Assembly (NCBI RefSeq): GCF_020687505.1
Contig: NZ_JAJEQT010000003.1
DNA length: 64,000 nucleotides
Reading direction: 5' to 3' (one strand)
DNA from: Coprococcus_C hominis
GTDB lineage: Bacteria > Bacillota > Clostridia > Lachnospirales > Lachnospiraceae
Positions 15,705 to 23,446 of the stretch are shown here, piece by piece. The translations under genes were made by a program, and so were the position numbers. Positions within the stretch are counted from its first letter, which is position 1; every line of letters begins with the position of its first letter. The notes under the pieces were generated by a model that saw nothing but the letters and a program-made list of their open reading frames with translations, had not been told where the DNA came from and did no database searches.

Positions 15705-16697
15705 ATGGCAAACAGAGAGTACAAAAGTGATGTGTTTAGTATGTTGTTGGAGGACAGAGCGAGAGCGTTGGATGTCTACAATGCGATGGCAGGGACGGCA
15801 TACACCGATCCGGAGATTATTGAGATTCATACGCTGGAAAGCGGTGTATCACTGACCGTGCACAATGATGCATCGTTTGTGGTGAGCATGGATTCGGTTC
15901 TGAATATCTACGAACACCAGTCAACGTATAACCCGAACATGCCACTTCGGGAACTGATTTATTTTGTGACGATTATCAAGAAGCTGGTCGAAAATAGATA
16001 TCTGCTTAGTCACAAGCTGGTGAAGATACCGACACCGAAGTTCGCAGTGTTCTACAATGGAGAAAAAACGAGACCGGAACGTGAAGTGCTGAAATTGTCT
16101 GACGCATATGAAAACCAGTCGGACGAGCCGCAGTTAGAGCTGATGTGTACCGTGTACAACATCAATCCGGGAAATAATGAGGATTTGAAGAAGCGGAGCC
16201 AGACACTACGGGAGTATATGATATTTGTTGGATATGTAAATGAGAATCTTGCAAAGGCAAAAAAGGGCGACAAGGATTATGAGACCGCAATCAGAGATGC
16301 GGTGAATCGTTGTATTGCAGAAGATATCCTGAAGGAATTTTTGCTGGAACGCGGAGAGGATGTGCAGAAAATTATGATGTTTGATCTGACATATGAAAAG
16401 CAGATGGAGAATGCAAAACGGGAATGGTATAACGATGGTGTGGAAGAAGGACGTGCGGAAGGATATTCATCTGGACTTACACAGGGATATGCTAAGGGTA
16501 AGGTGCACTATTTAATTACTTCTGTAATAAAAAAGGTGCAGAAGAACAAAACACTTGACCAGATTGCAGATGAACTTGAAGAATCTGTTGAAACAATCCA
16601 GCCAATTTACGATATCGTGAAGAAACATGCACCAGAATATGATGTGGGTGCAATTGCCACGGAAGTGCTAGAAGCACGGGGAAATGAAAAAGCATAA
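15705..16697 (+). CDS. PD-(D/E)XK nuclease family protein (Rpn/transposase-like)
   Basis: 330 residues of the family annotated in Lachnospiraceae as PD-(D/E)XK nuclease family transposase. The N-terminal nuclease core has LYN-like DVYNAMAGTAYTDPEII, then ND (HNDASFVVSMDSVLN) and the YEHQSTYNPNMPLREL motif near residues 68-83. A charged linker YNDGVEEGRAEG and a helical C-terminus (QNKTLDQ-like repeat region, residues ~278-330) follow. Related Rpn proteins promote DNA cleavage and recombination. CTCCT (15676-15680) can pair with AGGAG (15692-15696) and hide the ribosome site, which would keep expression low. A scar of a second copy lies at 14141. Confidence 0.8.
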   Translation: MANREYKSDVFSMLLEDRARALDVYNAMAGTAYTDPEIIEIHTLESGVSLTVHNDASFVVSMDSVLNIYEHQSTYNPNMPLRELIYFVTIIKKLVENRYLLSHKLVKIPTPKFAVFYNGEKTRPEREVLKLSDAYENQSDEPQLELMCTVYNINPGNNEDLKKRSQTLREYMIFVGYVNENLAKAKKGDKDYETAIRDAVNRCIAEDILKEFLLERGEDVQKIMMFDLTYEKQMENAKREWYNDGVEEGRAEGYSSGLTQGYAKGKVHYLITSVIKKVQKNKTLDQIADELEESVETIQPIYDIVKKHAPEYDVGAIATEVLEARGNEKA

Positions 16698-16713
16698 ATA
16701 ATTATGGAATAAG

Positions 16714-16750
16714 AAGCAGGATTGCTGATTGAAAGTCAACTGTCCTGCTT
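16714..16750 (+). terminator. stem-loop after the nuclease gene
   Basis: AAGCAGGA (16714-16721) pairs perfectly with TCCTGCTT (16743-16750). The T run after the stem is short, so termination efficiency is uncertain. Confidence 0.5.
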
Positions 16751-16852
16751 TCCGTATATAACAGGTTATTGATTGTGCTCTCATGCATCGCAGATTGGAA
16801 GAAAATGTGTATGAGTAGAAAATTGAAATTTTTATGTGTAAAGGAGAAATGA

Positions 16853-17371
16853 ATGAAACTACTTGTGATAGATATACAAAAAGGGATAACAGACAGTAGA
16901 CTTTTTAATTTTGAAGTTTTTATTGATGATACTACAAGAATTATAAAAGCCGCTAGAGATAATCAAATAGAGGTTATATATTTTCAACATGATGATGGAC
17001 CAGGAACGGGGTTTTCAATCGGTGATGAAGACTTCGAAATTGCAGAACAAGTGACTCCAAAGGATGGGGAAAAGAAATTTATAAAAAATATCAATAGTTG
17101 TTTTGGAAACAAAGATTTTACAGATTATGTTAAAAATGATAATACATTAATGATAGTGGGACTACAGACAAACTTCTGTATAGATGCAACTGTGAAATCT
17201 GCTTTTGAAAGAGGATATAAAGTAATTGTTCCACAAGGGGCAAATTCAACATTTGATAACGACTATATGTCTGGAGAAGAAACCTATAAATATTACAATG
17301 ATATGATGTGGCCAAAGAGATTTGCTACATGTGTATCTGTTGATGAAGCAATTAAATTGATGGAAAGTTAA
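16853..17371 (+). CDS. isochorismatase-like cysteine hydrolase
   Basis: 172 residues with the family triad layout: Asp in LLVIDIQKGI (residue ~6), Lys in the KKFIKNINSCF region, and Cys in GLQTNFCIDATVKSAF (residue ~109). Such enzymes hydrolyse amides or vinyl ethers (nicotinamide, ureido compounds, isochorismate); the substrate cannot be told. AAAGGAG lies upstream of the ATG. It is AT-rich like the neighbouring island genes. The adjacent sugar-kinase gene starts 48 bases later, so the two may form a small operon. Confidence 0.88.
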   Translation: MKLLVIDIQKGITDSRLFNFEVFIDDTTRIIKAARDNQIEVIYFQHDDGPGTGFSIGDEDFEIAEQVTPKDGEKKFIKNINSCFGNKDFTDYVKNDNTLMIVGLQTNFCIDATVKSAFERGYKVIVPQGANSTFDNDYMSGEETYKYYNDMMWPKRFATCVSVDEAIKLMES

Positions 17372-17419
17372 ATCGGGATTTGTTGAATTAGTAAATCTCA
17401 AGTTTTGGAGGTAAAAAGA

Positions 17420-18217
17420 ATGATAAATCTAGTAGCACTTCCGTGTTTATGTGTAGATGTTTTTGATGGAACTGATGAACTATATGCTGGGGGTGAAGCC
17501 CTTAATTTTGCAGCCCATGCATCAAAATTTGAGGAGTTCAATGTTTCGATATTGGGTGCGGTTGGACAGGATTCTTACGCAAAATTTATTATGGATTCTA
17601 TTTCTGATAAGAGAATAGATATAAGCCATGTAAGAGTAGAAAAGGATAAAGTAACTGCGAATAATCGTACATATCTTACAGCTGGCGGTGACAGATATTA
17701 CAAAGATGATTCGTGGACGGGTGATATTGTTGATAAAATGATATTGGACCATGATGAATTGGAGTTTATCAAAAAATCAGATGTTGTATTTGTACATTTT
17801 TGGGCAGGCTGTTTTGGACAAATTATAGATTTAAAAAAGAATAATAACTTCAGATTGGCAGTGGATTTTGTAGAATATCGTAATTTCAAAGAGATGGAAA
17901 AATATGCACCATATATAGATTATTTCATGATTAGTGGAGAGAAATCAATTCTCCCAATATTTGAGGCGTTTTCAAAGAAGTATAAAGGACTATTTAATGT
18001 GTCTTTAGCTGATAAAGGAAGTGTTACATATCATAATGGTGAAAAGTATTTTGTTCAAGCTAATGAAGTTAAAGAAGTAATTGATACTACAGGTTGTGGA
18101 GATAGCTACCATGCAGGATTTGTATGTTCACATTTGATAAATGGGAATATTTATGAGGCTATGAGAGTTGGGACAGAATTAGCAACAGAGACTCTGTCTC
18201 ATTATGGTGGATTTTAA
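17420..18217 (+). CDS. PfkB family carbohydrate kinase, fructoselysine 6-kinase-like
   Basis: 265 residues of the ribokinase/PfkB fold. GGEALNFAAHASKF near the N-terminus is the sugar-binding segment, and DTTGCGDSYHAGFVCS near residue 220 carries the catalytic GxGD aspartate. The short length and C-terminus (GTELATETLSHYGGF) resemble FrlD. Start at ATG 17420 with GGAGG 8 bases upstream rather than an upstream TTG. A deglycase partner (FrlB) is not present, so the substrate remains open. Its TAA begins copy 2 of the 28-bp junction sequence. Confidence 0.82.
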   Translation: MINLVALPCLCVDVFDGTDELYAGGEALNFAAHASKFEEFNVSILGAVGQDSYAKFIMDSISDKRIDISHVRVEKDKVTANNRTYLTAGGDRYYKDDSWTGDIVDKMILDHDELEFIKKSDVVFVHFWAGCFGQIIDLKKNNNFRLAVDFVEYRNFKEMEKYAPYIDYFMISGEKSILPIFEAFSKKYKGLFNVSLADKGSVTYHNGEKYFVQANEVKEVIDTTGCGDSYHAGFVCSHLINGNIYEAMRVGTELATETLSHYGGF

Positions 18218-18242
18218 CAACTTCCGGCTTATGAGGATAAAA
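18215..18242 (+). repeat. 28-bp GNAT-junction sequence, copy 2
   Basis: Begins at the TAA of the sugar kinase gene and runs into a GNAT remnant that lacks its ATG. Compare 14855-14882 and 22675-22702. Confidence 0.85.
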
Positions 18243-18336
18243 CTTAGAGAATACAAAACGACTGACTATGAGCAATTGGAGCAATTATTTTGTAATACGG
18301 TACACAGTGTAAATGCAAAGGATTATACAGAAAGAA
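18240..18336 (+). pseudogene. GNAT acetyltransferase N-terminal remnant (about 32 codons)
   Basis: The frame reads KLREYKTTDYEQLEQLFCNT then VHSVNAKDYTER, a typical N-terminus of a GNAT enzyme, but the initiating ATGA is missing relative to the copy at 22704. The rest of the gene is replaced by the start region of the next gene. It shares at least 30 bases with 22704-22736. Confidence 0.75.
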
Positions 18337-18348
18337 CAGGAAGTAGAT

Positions 18349-18942
18349 ATGATAAAAATTGTGTGGTCAATAAATGATATAAATAAATATCAAACAGGAA
18401 GCTTGCCAGATGACGCAGTAAAGATAGAAACACCGCAGAGTGTTGGTGACCTGATGAAAAAAGCAGTGCCGATTGCTGCAATTCTATGCGTTTTTCTTTT
18501 TATCGCTATGCTTTGTAAAACGATTATATGCAAGACAGTTGTAATCTCACCAATATTTATTCTGGTTGGATTTACTTTCGGTTTTTTATTGTTAATAATT
18601 CATGAGTGGTTACATGGAATTGTTTATCCTAAGGAAGCAGATGTAACAATAGGTAGAATAAAAGGAAAGACAACATTTGTCGCATTAGCATCCTATCCAT
18701 TAAAGCGAAATCGGTTTATATTGATGTGCCTGTTGCCATTTGTTCTTGGATTAGTTCCATTTATATTATTTGTAATTAGTCCTGCTGAATTTAGAGTATT
18801 TAATGGATTGAATTTTGGCATGGCATGTATGGGTATGGTTTCGCCATTTCCGGATGTGTTTAATGTTCTTGCCGTTTTAAGAAATTCTGAAAAAAGCGAT
18901 TCAATAATGTTCTACAAGAACGATATGTATAAGATTTCTTAA
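18349..18942 (+). CDS. DUF3267-type membrane protein, putative zinc metallopeptidase
   Basis: 197 residues with about four hydrophobic segments. The second is followed by IHEWLHGIVYPKEADVTIG, an HExxH zinc motif (residues ~85-89) in the position typical of DUF3267 proteins. Further membrane segments lie around residues 125-150 and 155-175. The start at 18349 has AGGAAG 5 bases upstream; a longer frame from 18313 would read through the GNAT remnant in another frame. Substrate and role unknown. Confidence 0.75.
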   Translation: MIKIVWSINDINKYQTGSLPDDAVKIETPQSVGDLMKKAVPIAAILCVFLFIAMLCKTIICKTVVISPIFILVGFTFGFLLLIIHEWLHGIVYPKEADVTIGRIKGKTTFVALASYPLKRNRFILMCLLPFVLGLVPFILFVISPAEFRVFNGLNFGMACMGMVSPFPDVFNVLAVLRNSEKSDSIMFYKNDMYKIS

Positions 18943-19016
18943 ATTTTTGGTTGATTGTACAGTTGATCAGATAGGAAAATGTAAATCTGCAACTTAAAAT
19001 ATTTTGGAGAAATAGC

Positions 19017-19715
19017 ATGAAAAAATATTTAAGAGAAACAAAAATGCTGGATTATTCAAGTAAAAACATACAGCAATTGATACGGGAAAGAAACTGGAAC
19101 GACATAGAAGAATTTGAACGACTAAAATCAATTTACACGTTTGTAAGAGATGAAATTTTGTTTGGATATAATATTGATGATACTGTTTGTGCATCAAAGG
19201 TTTTGGCGGATGGTTATGGGCAGTGCAATACAAAGGGAACATTGTTCATGGCACTACTAAGAGCTTGTAATATTCCATGCAGAGTACATGGATTTACCAT
19301 TGATAAAGAATTGCAAAAGGGAGCAATGACAGGAATTGTATATAAAAATGCACCTCGAAATGTGCTGCATAGCTGGGTTGAAGTGTATTTTGAAGATACA
19401 TGGTACGAGCTAGAGGCATTTATTCTTGATATGCAATATTTGAGAAAATTGCAAATAAAAAATAGCGATTGCACGGGTGCGTTTTGCGGTTATGGCGTGG
19501 CGGTGAAAAACTTCAAAAATCCGGTTATTGATTTTGACAGAAATAATACATATATTCAGAGCGAGGGAATCAATCAAGATTTTGGAGTTTATGATTCACC
19601 AGATGATTTGCTAAAGGAGCATCATCAGGAAATGTCTGAGTTGAGGGCTTTTTTATACAGAAATTTAGGAAGACACTTGATGAATCGGAACGTTAATAAG
19701 ATTAGAAATTCTTGA
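19017..19715 (+). CDS. transglutaminase-like domain protein
   Basis: 232 residues with the Cys-His-Asp order of transglutaminase-like proteins: GYGQCNTKGTLFMALLRA (Cys near 69), NVLHSWVEVYFEDTWYELEA (His near 118, acidic residue after). No signal peptide or membrane segment, so probably cytosolic, acting as a protease or amidase. TTTGGAG lies upstream of the ATG. Located in the AT-rich island; no partner gene can be assigned. Confidence 0.8.
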   Translation: MKKYLRETKMLDYSSKNIQQLIRERNWNDIEEFERLKSIYTFVRDEILFGYNIDDTVCASKVLADGYGQCNTKGTLFMALLRACNIPCRVHGFTIDKELQKGAMTGIVYKNAPRNVLHSWVEVYFEDTWYELEAFILDMQYLRKLQIKNSDCTGAFCGYGVAVKNFKNPVIDFDRNNTYIQSEGINQDFGVYDSPDDLLKEHHQEMSELRAFLYRNLGRHLMNRNVNKIRNS

Positions 19716-19790
19716 AATTCATCCGATTGGTCGAATAGTATAACACTATTTTGGGATTGTGAAACATTGAGAGTAATGGAGAGTTGAATT

Positions 19791-20036
19791 TTGAAAAAGG
19801 TATTGACTCCGACGTTGCGTAATAGTTTATCCGGTGATGCACAGAACCTTGTAAAAAGAATACAGGAATATATTACACAGAACTTATATACTTGTACAAA
19901 TAAGATTTTGCGTGGATTAGGAAAAATGTATTCAGGTGGCGGGGATATTACAACAAATATTGATGCTTATGGAGGTGAAGGTACCGCGATTTTTGTAGCA
20001 AATGCAATAGAGATTTATTGCGATAATGCAGAGTAA
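19791..20036 (+). pseudogene. TipAS-domain fragment of a MerR-type regulator
   Basis: An 81-residue frame beginning at TTG with no good ribosome site. It reads AQNLVKRIQEYITQNLYTC then LRGLGKMYSGGGDITTNID and FVANAIEIYCDN, matching the second half of the TipAS antibiotic-recognition domain that normally sits behind a MerR DNA-binding domain. The helix-turn-helix part is absent. Either a remnant or a stand-alone ligand-binding piece; remnant is more likely. Confidence 0.6.
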
Positions 20037-20118
20037 AATCAGAATTTGCAGGAGTGTGTTACATGTATGACTGTTGAAGATGCGATTAATTATTTGGTGT
20101 AATAGGTGGTGATATTTT

Positions 20119-21048
20119 TTGAAAAATGAAATTGTTTTATTTACAGATGGTGATATAAATCTTGAAGTTGAGTTAAGCCCAGAATTAGAAACTGTATGGT
20201 TGACGCAGAAACAAATGGAAGAATTATTTGATGTTAAGCATGCTACAGTGAGTGAGCATATTTCCAATATTCTTTCTTCAGGAGAATTAGATGGAACTTC
20301 TGTCGGTTTTTCCGACAAAAGTTCTGGAGGAAGAAAACCCAAGATATATAATCTTGATATGATATTATCCGTGGGATATCGTGTTAATTCAAAACGAGGC
20401 ATCGCATTTCGTAGATGGGCTAATTCTGTTTTAAAGCAATATGTGATTCAAGGCTATGCTATTAATGAAAAACGATTGCAAGCGCTTGAAAGAACCGTTG
20501 ATATTCAAACAAAGATGCTTGCGTGCACATTGGAGGTTGAAGAATCAGACATTTTAAAGGCTGTTACCTCGTATACAGATGCATTAATGCTTTTAGACCA
20601 ATATGATCATCAATCCCTTAAAAAACCTGTGGGAAACAGACCTATATATAAAATAACATATGAGGAATGTAAAAAAATGGTTTCACACATGGAGGATTCA
20701 TTTAAATCGGATGTATTTGGTGTGGAGAAAGAAAAAGGTAAAGTTGAGGGTATTTTGGCAGCAGTTTATCAGAGTGTGTTTGGTGGAGATGTATACCCGT
20801 CATTAGAGGAAAAAGCTGCTAATTTATTATATTTTATGATTAAGGATCATCCATATGCAGATGGATGTAAACGAATTGCAGCATCTTTGTTTTTGGAATT
20901 CCTTGCTCGGAATAATGCCTTGTATAGAGATGATAGTAAGATAATCAGTGATGGAGCATTGGTTGCGATTACACTTATGATTGCAGAGTCAAGACCAGAA
21001 GAAAAAGATATAATGGTGAATCTTGTAATGAATTTTTTGACAATGTAG
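20119..21048 (+). CDS. RhuM/virulence-type protein with C-terminal Fic/Doc domain
   Basis: 309 residues, TTG start with GGTGGTGA 6 bases before. The N-terminal half is RhuM-like: VWLTQKQMEELFDVKHATVS, then GGRKPKIYNLDMILSVGYR and KRGIAFRRWANSVLKQYV. The C-terminal ~110 residues are Fic/Doc-like with HPYADGCKRIAAS near residues 243-255. The canonical motif is HxFx(D/E)GN(G/K)R; here Phe is Tyr and the Asn is Cys. Fic proteins transfer AMP or phosphate to targets, and Doc-type ones act as toxins. No antitoxin-like small gene is adjacent, so activity is doubtful. Confidence 0.8.
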   Translation: MKNEIVLFTDGDINLEVELSPELETVWLTQKQMEELFDVKHATVSEHISNILSSGELDGTSVGFSDKSSGGRKPKIYNLDMILSVGYRVNSKRGIAFRRWANSVLKQYVIQGYAINEKRLQALERTVDIQTKMLACTLEVEESDILKAVTSYTDALMLLDQYDHQSLKKPVGNRPIYKITYEECKKMVSHMEDSFKSDVFGVEKEKGKVEGILAAVYQSVFGGDVYPSLEEKAANLLYFMIKDHPYADGCKRIAASLFLEFLARNNALYRDDSKIISDGALVAITLMIAESRPEEKDIMVNLVMNFLTM

Positions 21049-21139
21049 TTAGTTCGTGAAATTTATTATTTAATGAAATTGGTAAATCGGTATTTGTCGA
21101 CTTGATAATTTCCAATTTTTAGTGATAGGGAGATACACA

Positions 21140-21724
21140 ATGAATGGTTTGATTATAAAGGTACTCAGCATAAGTATTGCGGTAGTAACCGTAGTATACT
21201 TGATTATTTATAAAGGAAATACCATGATTACGAAGATATTTAGCGTGTGTATTATAGCAGCAATGGTAATATGCTGGATTGTTTATGAAAGAAATACAAG
21301 AAAGCGAAAAAAACAGGAATTACAGCGTGATGACTATTTATTTGCGAAAGAAAACGATTTGCCGTTACAGATAAATTGGAATGAGATAAATGACTTTTTG
21401 TCAGATTCCGGATATGGTGTAAATATGCCAATGGAGAATTGGTTTATGATGGATTGGGCGATACAGCCCTGTGTGGAGAATGGTATAAAAGAAGGAAAGT
21501 TTTCTATGAAAGGGTTTCGCGTGTTACAAGCTTTAAGTAACGATATGAAACACATTTTTTATGATGTGAGGTTTAATTATGACCGTGGTCCGGATATAGA
21601 AGATAAAAATAGGAAGTACGAAGCCGTAAAAAAGGTGTTGGATACAAAATACGCCGGTTTGTCAGAAGAAGTACGGAAGAATATATATGACCAATTTGTT
21701 AAGATATATGAAAGAAAAATCTAA
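21140..21724 (+). CDS. small membrane protein of unknown function
   Basis: 194 residues. Two hydrophobic stretches at about residues 3-24 and 30-50 are followed by a basic RNTRKRKKQ and a soluble domain (WNEINDFLSDSGYGVNMP and a C-terminal DTKYAGLSEEVRKNIYDQF). The start at 21140 follows AGGGAG; a longer GTG-initiated frame from 21122 lacks one. Not recognised. It lies in the island beside the RhuM/Fic gene, with no evidence of joint function. Confidence 0.65.
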   Translation: MNGLIIKVLSISIAVVTVVYLIIYKGNTMITKIFSVCIIAAMVICWIVYERNTRKRKKQELQRDDYLFAKENDLPLQINWNEINDFLSDSGYGVNMPMENWFMMDWAIQPCVENGIKEGKFSMKGFRVLQALSNDMKHIFYDVRFNYDRGPDIEDKNRKYEAVKKVLDTKYAGLSEEVRKNIYDQFVKIYERKI

Positions 21725-21758
21725 TTACAATACAAAGGAGGAAGCCGTTGAGTTTTTA

Positions 21759-21836
21759 ATGAATGAAACTAATCTTACATATGAAGAATGTTCTAAAGCC
21801 AACGATTTCCATATTAGACTAAATAAGAAAAATTAA
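21759..21836 (+). CDS. possible 25-residue peptide or gene tail
   Basis: An ATG-initiated frame MNETNLTYEECSKANDFHIR plus 5 residues. Upstream in the same frame the codons NTKEEAVEFL continue without stop for about 13 residues, so this may be the C-terminus of a lost small gene. AAAGGAGG lies 18 bases before the ATG, better placed for a TTG that stops after three codons. Coding status uncertain. Confidence 0.25.
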   Translation: MNETNLTYEECSKANDFHIRLNKKN

Positions 21837-21908
21837 TATACAATTCCAGTTTGTTGGTTATAGTGAAATTCGTTTCGTGAAGACGCCAGAAAAAGTGTGG
21901 CAACGAAT

Positions 21909-22131
21909 ATTGATTAAATTTTTGAAATAGACATAAATTACCCAATGTTGAAGGGATATATAGATGCATATTGGGTGAAAAATTCCAATATGAAAAAATC
22001 ACCCAATCAAAATGGGAAGAAGTTCAGAGGACGATGGGGAAATTGTTGAAATATGAAAAAATTCCCCAATTGCGGATGAATGTGTAGGGAAGGATTGGGT
22101 GAATATTTGGAATGACAAAAAAACACCCAAT
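21909..22131. repeat. 38-bp palindromic repeat cluster B (period 61-63 bp)
   Basis: Units at 21909-21946 (degenerate left arm), 21970-22007, 22033-22070 and 22094-22131, each 38 bp. Spacers are 23, 25 and 23 bp. Arms pair, for example ATTGGGTGA with TCACCCAAT in the second unit and ATTGGGTG with CACCCAAT in the fourth. Same family as cluster A at 7229-7421, over 14 kb away. Confidence 0.88.
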
Positions 22132-22150
22132 GCAGGAGAAAATGTTATCG

Positions 22151-22260
22151 TAATGCGGTGCCATTCGCATTACGCTGCGCTTCATGCTCATGTCGCGCTG
22201 GCGCGCTATACATCCAGTCCGAAAATCAGCCGATTGTGAGCAAGCTCCCATGGCTGATTT
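22151..22260. repeat. two REP-like stem-loops
   Basis: TAATGCG (22151-22157) pairs with CGCATTA (22166-22172) over an 8-base loop. AAATCAGCC (22223-22231) pairs perfectly with GGCTGATTT (22252-22260) over a 20-base loop. The stretch between is GC-rich (GCGCTGGCGCGC), unlike the surrounding AT-rich sequence. Confidence 0.7.
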
Positions 22261-22344
22261 CGTCCTGCCTGTGCACCGCTTGTAGAAACGCGCAAATTCC
22301 AGTTTATAAAATTAAGAAAATGGAATTTAAGGAGGAGTATGTAA

Positions 22345-22677
22345 ATGAAATTAGCAGATTTAGCAACAGACTCTGATTGGATAGTGTGGATTGTCTTTGC
22401 GATATTTGCTGTACTTTCTATTATTTTACTTTCTGGACATGGAAGCTGGTTCATTTCTGGATATAATACAGCTTCAAATGAAGAAAAGGAAAAATATGAT
22501 GAAAAGAAGTTATGCAGAACAATGGGAATTGGAATGTCTATTATAGCAATTCTTGCATTAACTATGGGCTTGTTTGAAAATATTTTGCCCGCATTTTTTG
22601 TATATATTGCATTGGGGATTATTTTGGTTGATGTCGTGGTAATTATCATTTTAGGAAACACATTATGCAGAAAGTAA
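22345..22677 (+). CDS. DUF3784 family membrane protein
   Basis: 110 residues with three hydrophobic segments (about residues 12-31, 61-78 and 83-105). The conserved loop GSWFISGYNTASNEEKEKYD between the first two is the DUF3784 signature. AAGGAGGAG precedes the ATG. Function of the family is not known. Its TAA stop starts copy 3 of the 28-bp junction sequence. Confidence 0.82.
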   Translation: MKLADLATDSDWIVWIVFAIFAVLSIILLSGHGSWFISGYNTASNEEKEKYDEKKLCRTMGIGMSIIAILALTMGLFENILPAFFVYIALGIILVDVVVIIILGNTLCRK

Positions 22678-22702
22678 TAACTTCCAGCTTATGAGGATAA
22701 AA
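22675..22702 (+). repeat. 28-bp GNAT-junction sequence, copy 3
   Basis: Begins at the TAA of the DUF3784 gene and is followed by ATGAAACTTAGAGAATACA, the start of a truncated GNAT gene. Differs from copy 2 by two bases. Confidence 0.85.
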
Positions 22703-22703
22703 C

Positions 22704-22772
22704 ATGAAACTTAGAGAATACAAAACGACTGACTGTGGGCAGATGTTGCTCGATAGATTGTTAAGGGAGTAG
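22704..22772 (+). pseudogene. truncated GNAT gene start (22 codons), now a leader for the next gene
   Basis: Frame MKLREYKTTDCGQMLLDRLL then REstop. The first 12 codons match the GNAT remnant at 18240, after which the sequence diverges. Its last codons GGGAGTAG form the ribosome site of the intact GNAT gene at 22776, so if translated it would act as a coupled leader peptide. Confidence 0.65.
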
Positions 22773-22775
22773 GAA

Positions 22776-23240
22776 ATGAACGAGATTTTATACAGAAAGA
22801 CTACAAAAGATGATATGGAAATCCTCATGAAGCTGAGACTTGAAATGCTTAGAGAGGTAAATGATCTGTCCGGTGAGTATGAATATGATGAGAAATTTAT
22901 CTCTGAGAGCAGGCGGTATTTTGAGTCAGGTGAGCAAACAACGGTTATTGCACTTGATGGGCAAACTCCCGTAGGCTGTGCAAGCCTATCCTATATATGG
23001 ATTATGCCGACATTCTCGCACCCGACAGGCAATCGGGCGCATTTGATGAATGTCTATACCCGTGCAGATCACAGAAGAAGCGGAATCTCTAAGAAGATGG
23101 TTGAGATTCTGATTGAAGAGGCAAAGGAAAATGGTGTGACAGAGATAAGTCTGGATGCAACAGAGATAGGAAGACCTTTGTATGAAGTATTAGGGTTTCA
23201 GGCATCAGATTCATGTATGGTGATGGAATTGAACATGTGA
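22776..23240 (+). CDS. GNAT family N-acetyltransferase
   Basis: 154 residues with the GNAT acetyl-CoA motif region YTRADHRRSGISKKMVEIL (about residues 88-106), preceded by a strand PVGCASLSYIWIMP and followed by ISLDATEIGRPLYEVLGF. Acceptor unknown. GGGAG upstream is shared with the preceding truncated GNAT frame. A small stem GATTCTG/CAGAATC (23239-23262) overlaps the stop but has no T run. Confidence 0.88.
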   Translation: MNEILYRKTTKDDMEILMKLRLEMLREVNDLSGEYEYDEKFISESRRYFESGEQTTVIALDGQTPVGCASLSYIWIMPTFSHPTGNRAHLMNVYTRADHRRSGISKKMVEILIEEAKENGVTEISLDATEIGRPLYEVLGFQASDSCMVMELNM

Positions 23241-23395
23241 TTCTGTTTATATCTCCAGAATCTAGAAAGATTGAAATTATTTGATATATAGTCAATTGAT
23301 AGAAGATGAGCAGAATTAAGAATGAAAGAGAACACGTATAAACCACAGATTCCGGACATAATGGAAGTAATATTTGGTTGCAGCGATATAAAGTA

Positions 23396-23443
23396 AATCA
23401 GGGACAGGCTGGAAAACAATCGTCTTTCAGCCTGTCCCTGATT
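23396..23443. terminator. strong stem-loop between convergent genes
   Basis: AATCAGGGACAGGCTGGAAA (23396-23415) pairs with 23425-23443 over ~19 bp with one bulged base and a 9-base loop. It lies 3 bases from the TlpA-like gene stop and closes the accessory island. It can act in both directions, although T runs are weak on either side. Confidence 0.7.
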
Positions 23444-23446
23444 CAA

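Larger units (their letters stand above)
21837..22344. other. 500-base non-coding region dominated by repeats
   Basis: No convincing gene. It holds palindromic repeat cluster B (21909-22131) and then two independent perfect stem-loops (22151-22172 and 22223-22260) in a GC-richer stretch before the DUF3784 gene. Confidence 0.7.

Noticed and set aside
15705..16697. Active DNA transposon with terminal inverted repeats
   Set aside because: No matching inverted ends or target-site duplication could be found around the gene or its scar.
20119..21048. Toxin-antitoxin pair
   Set aside because: The Fic/Doc-like domain suggested a toxin, but no small antitoxin gene lies directly before or after it and the active motif is altered.
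14855..22772. Integron cassette array
   Set aside because: Single-gene modules in one orientation recall cassettes, but no attC core pairs (RYYYAAC/GTTRRRY) could be set at the junctions and there is no integrase gene in the window.
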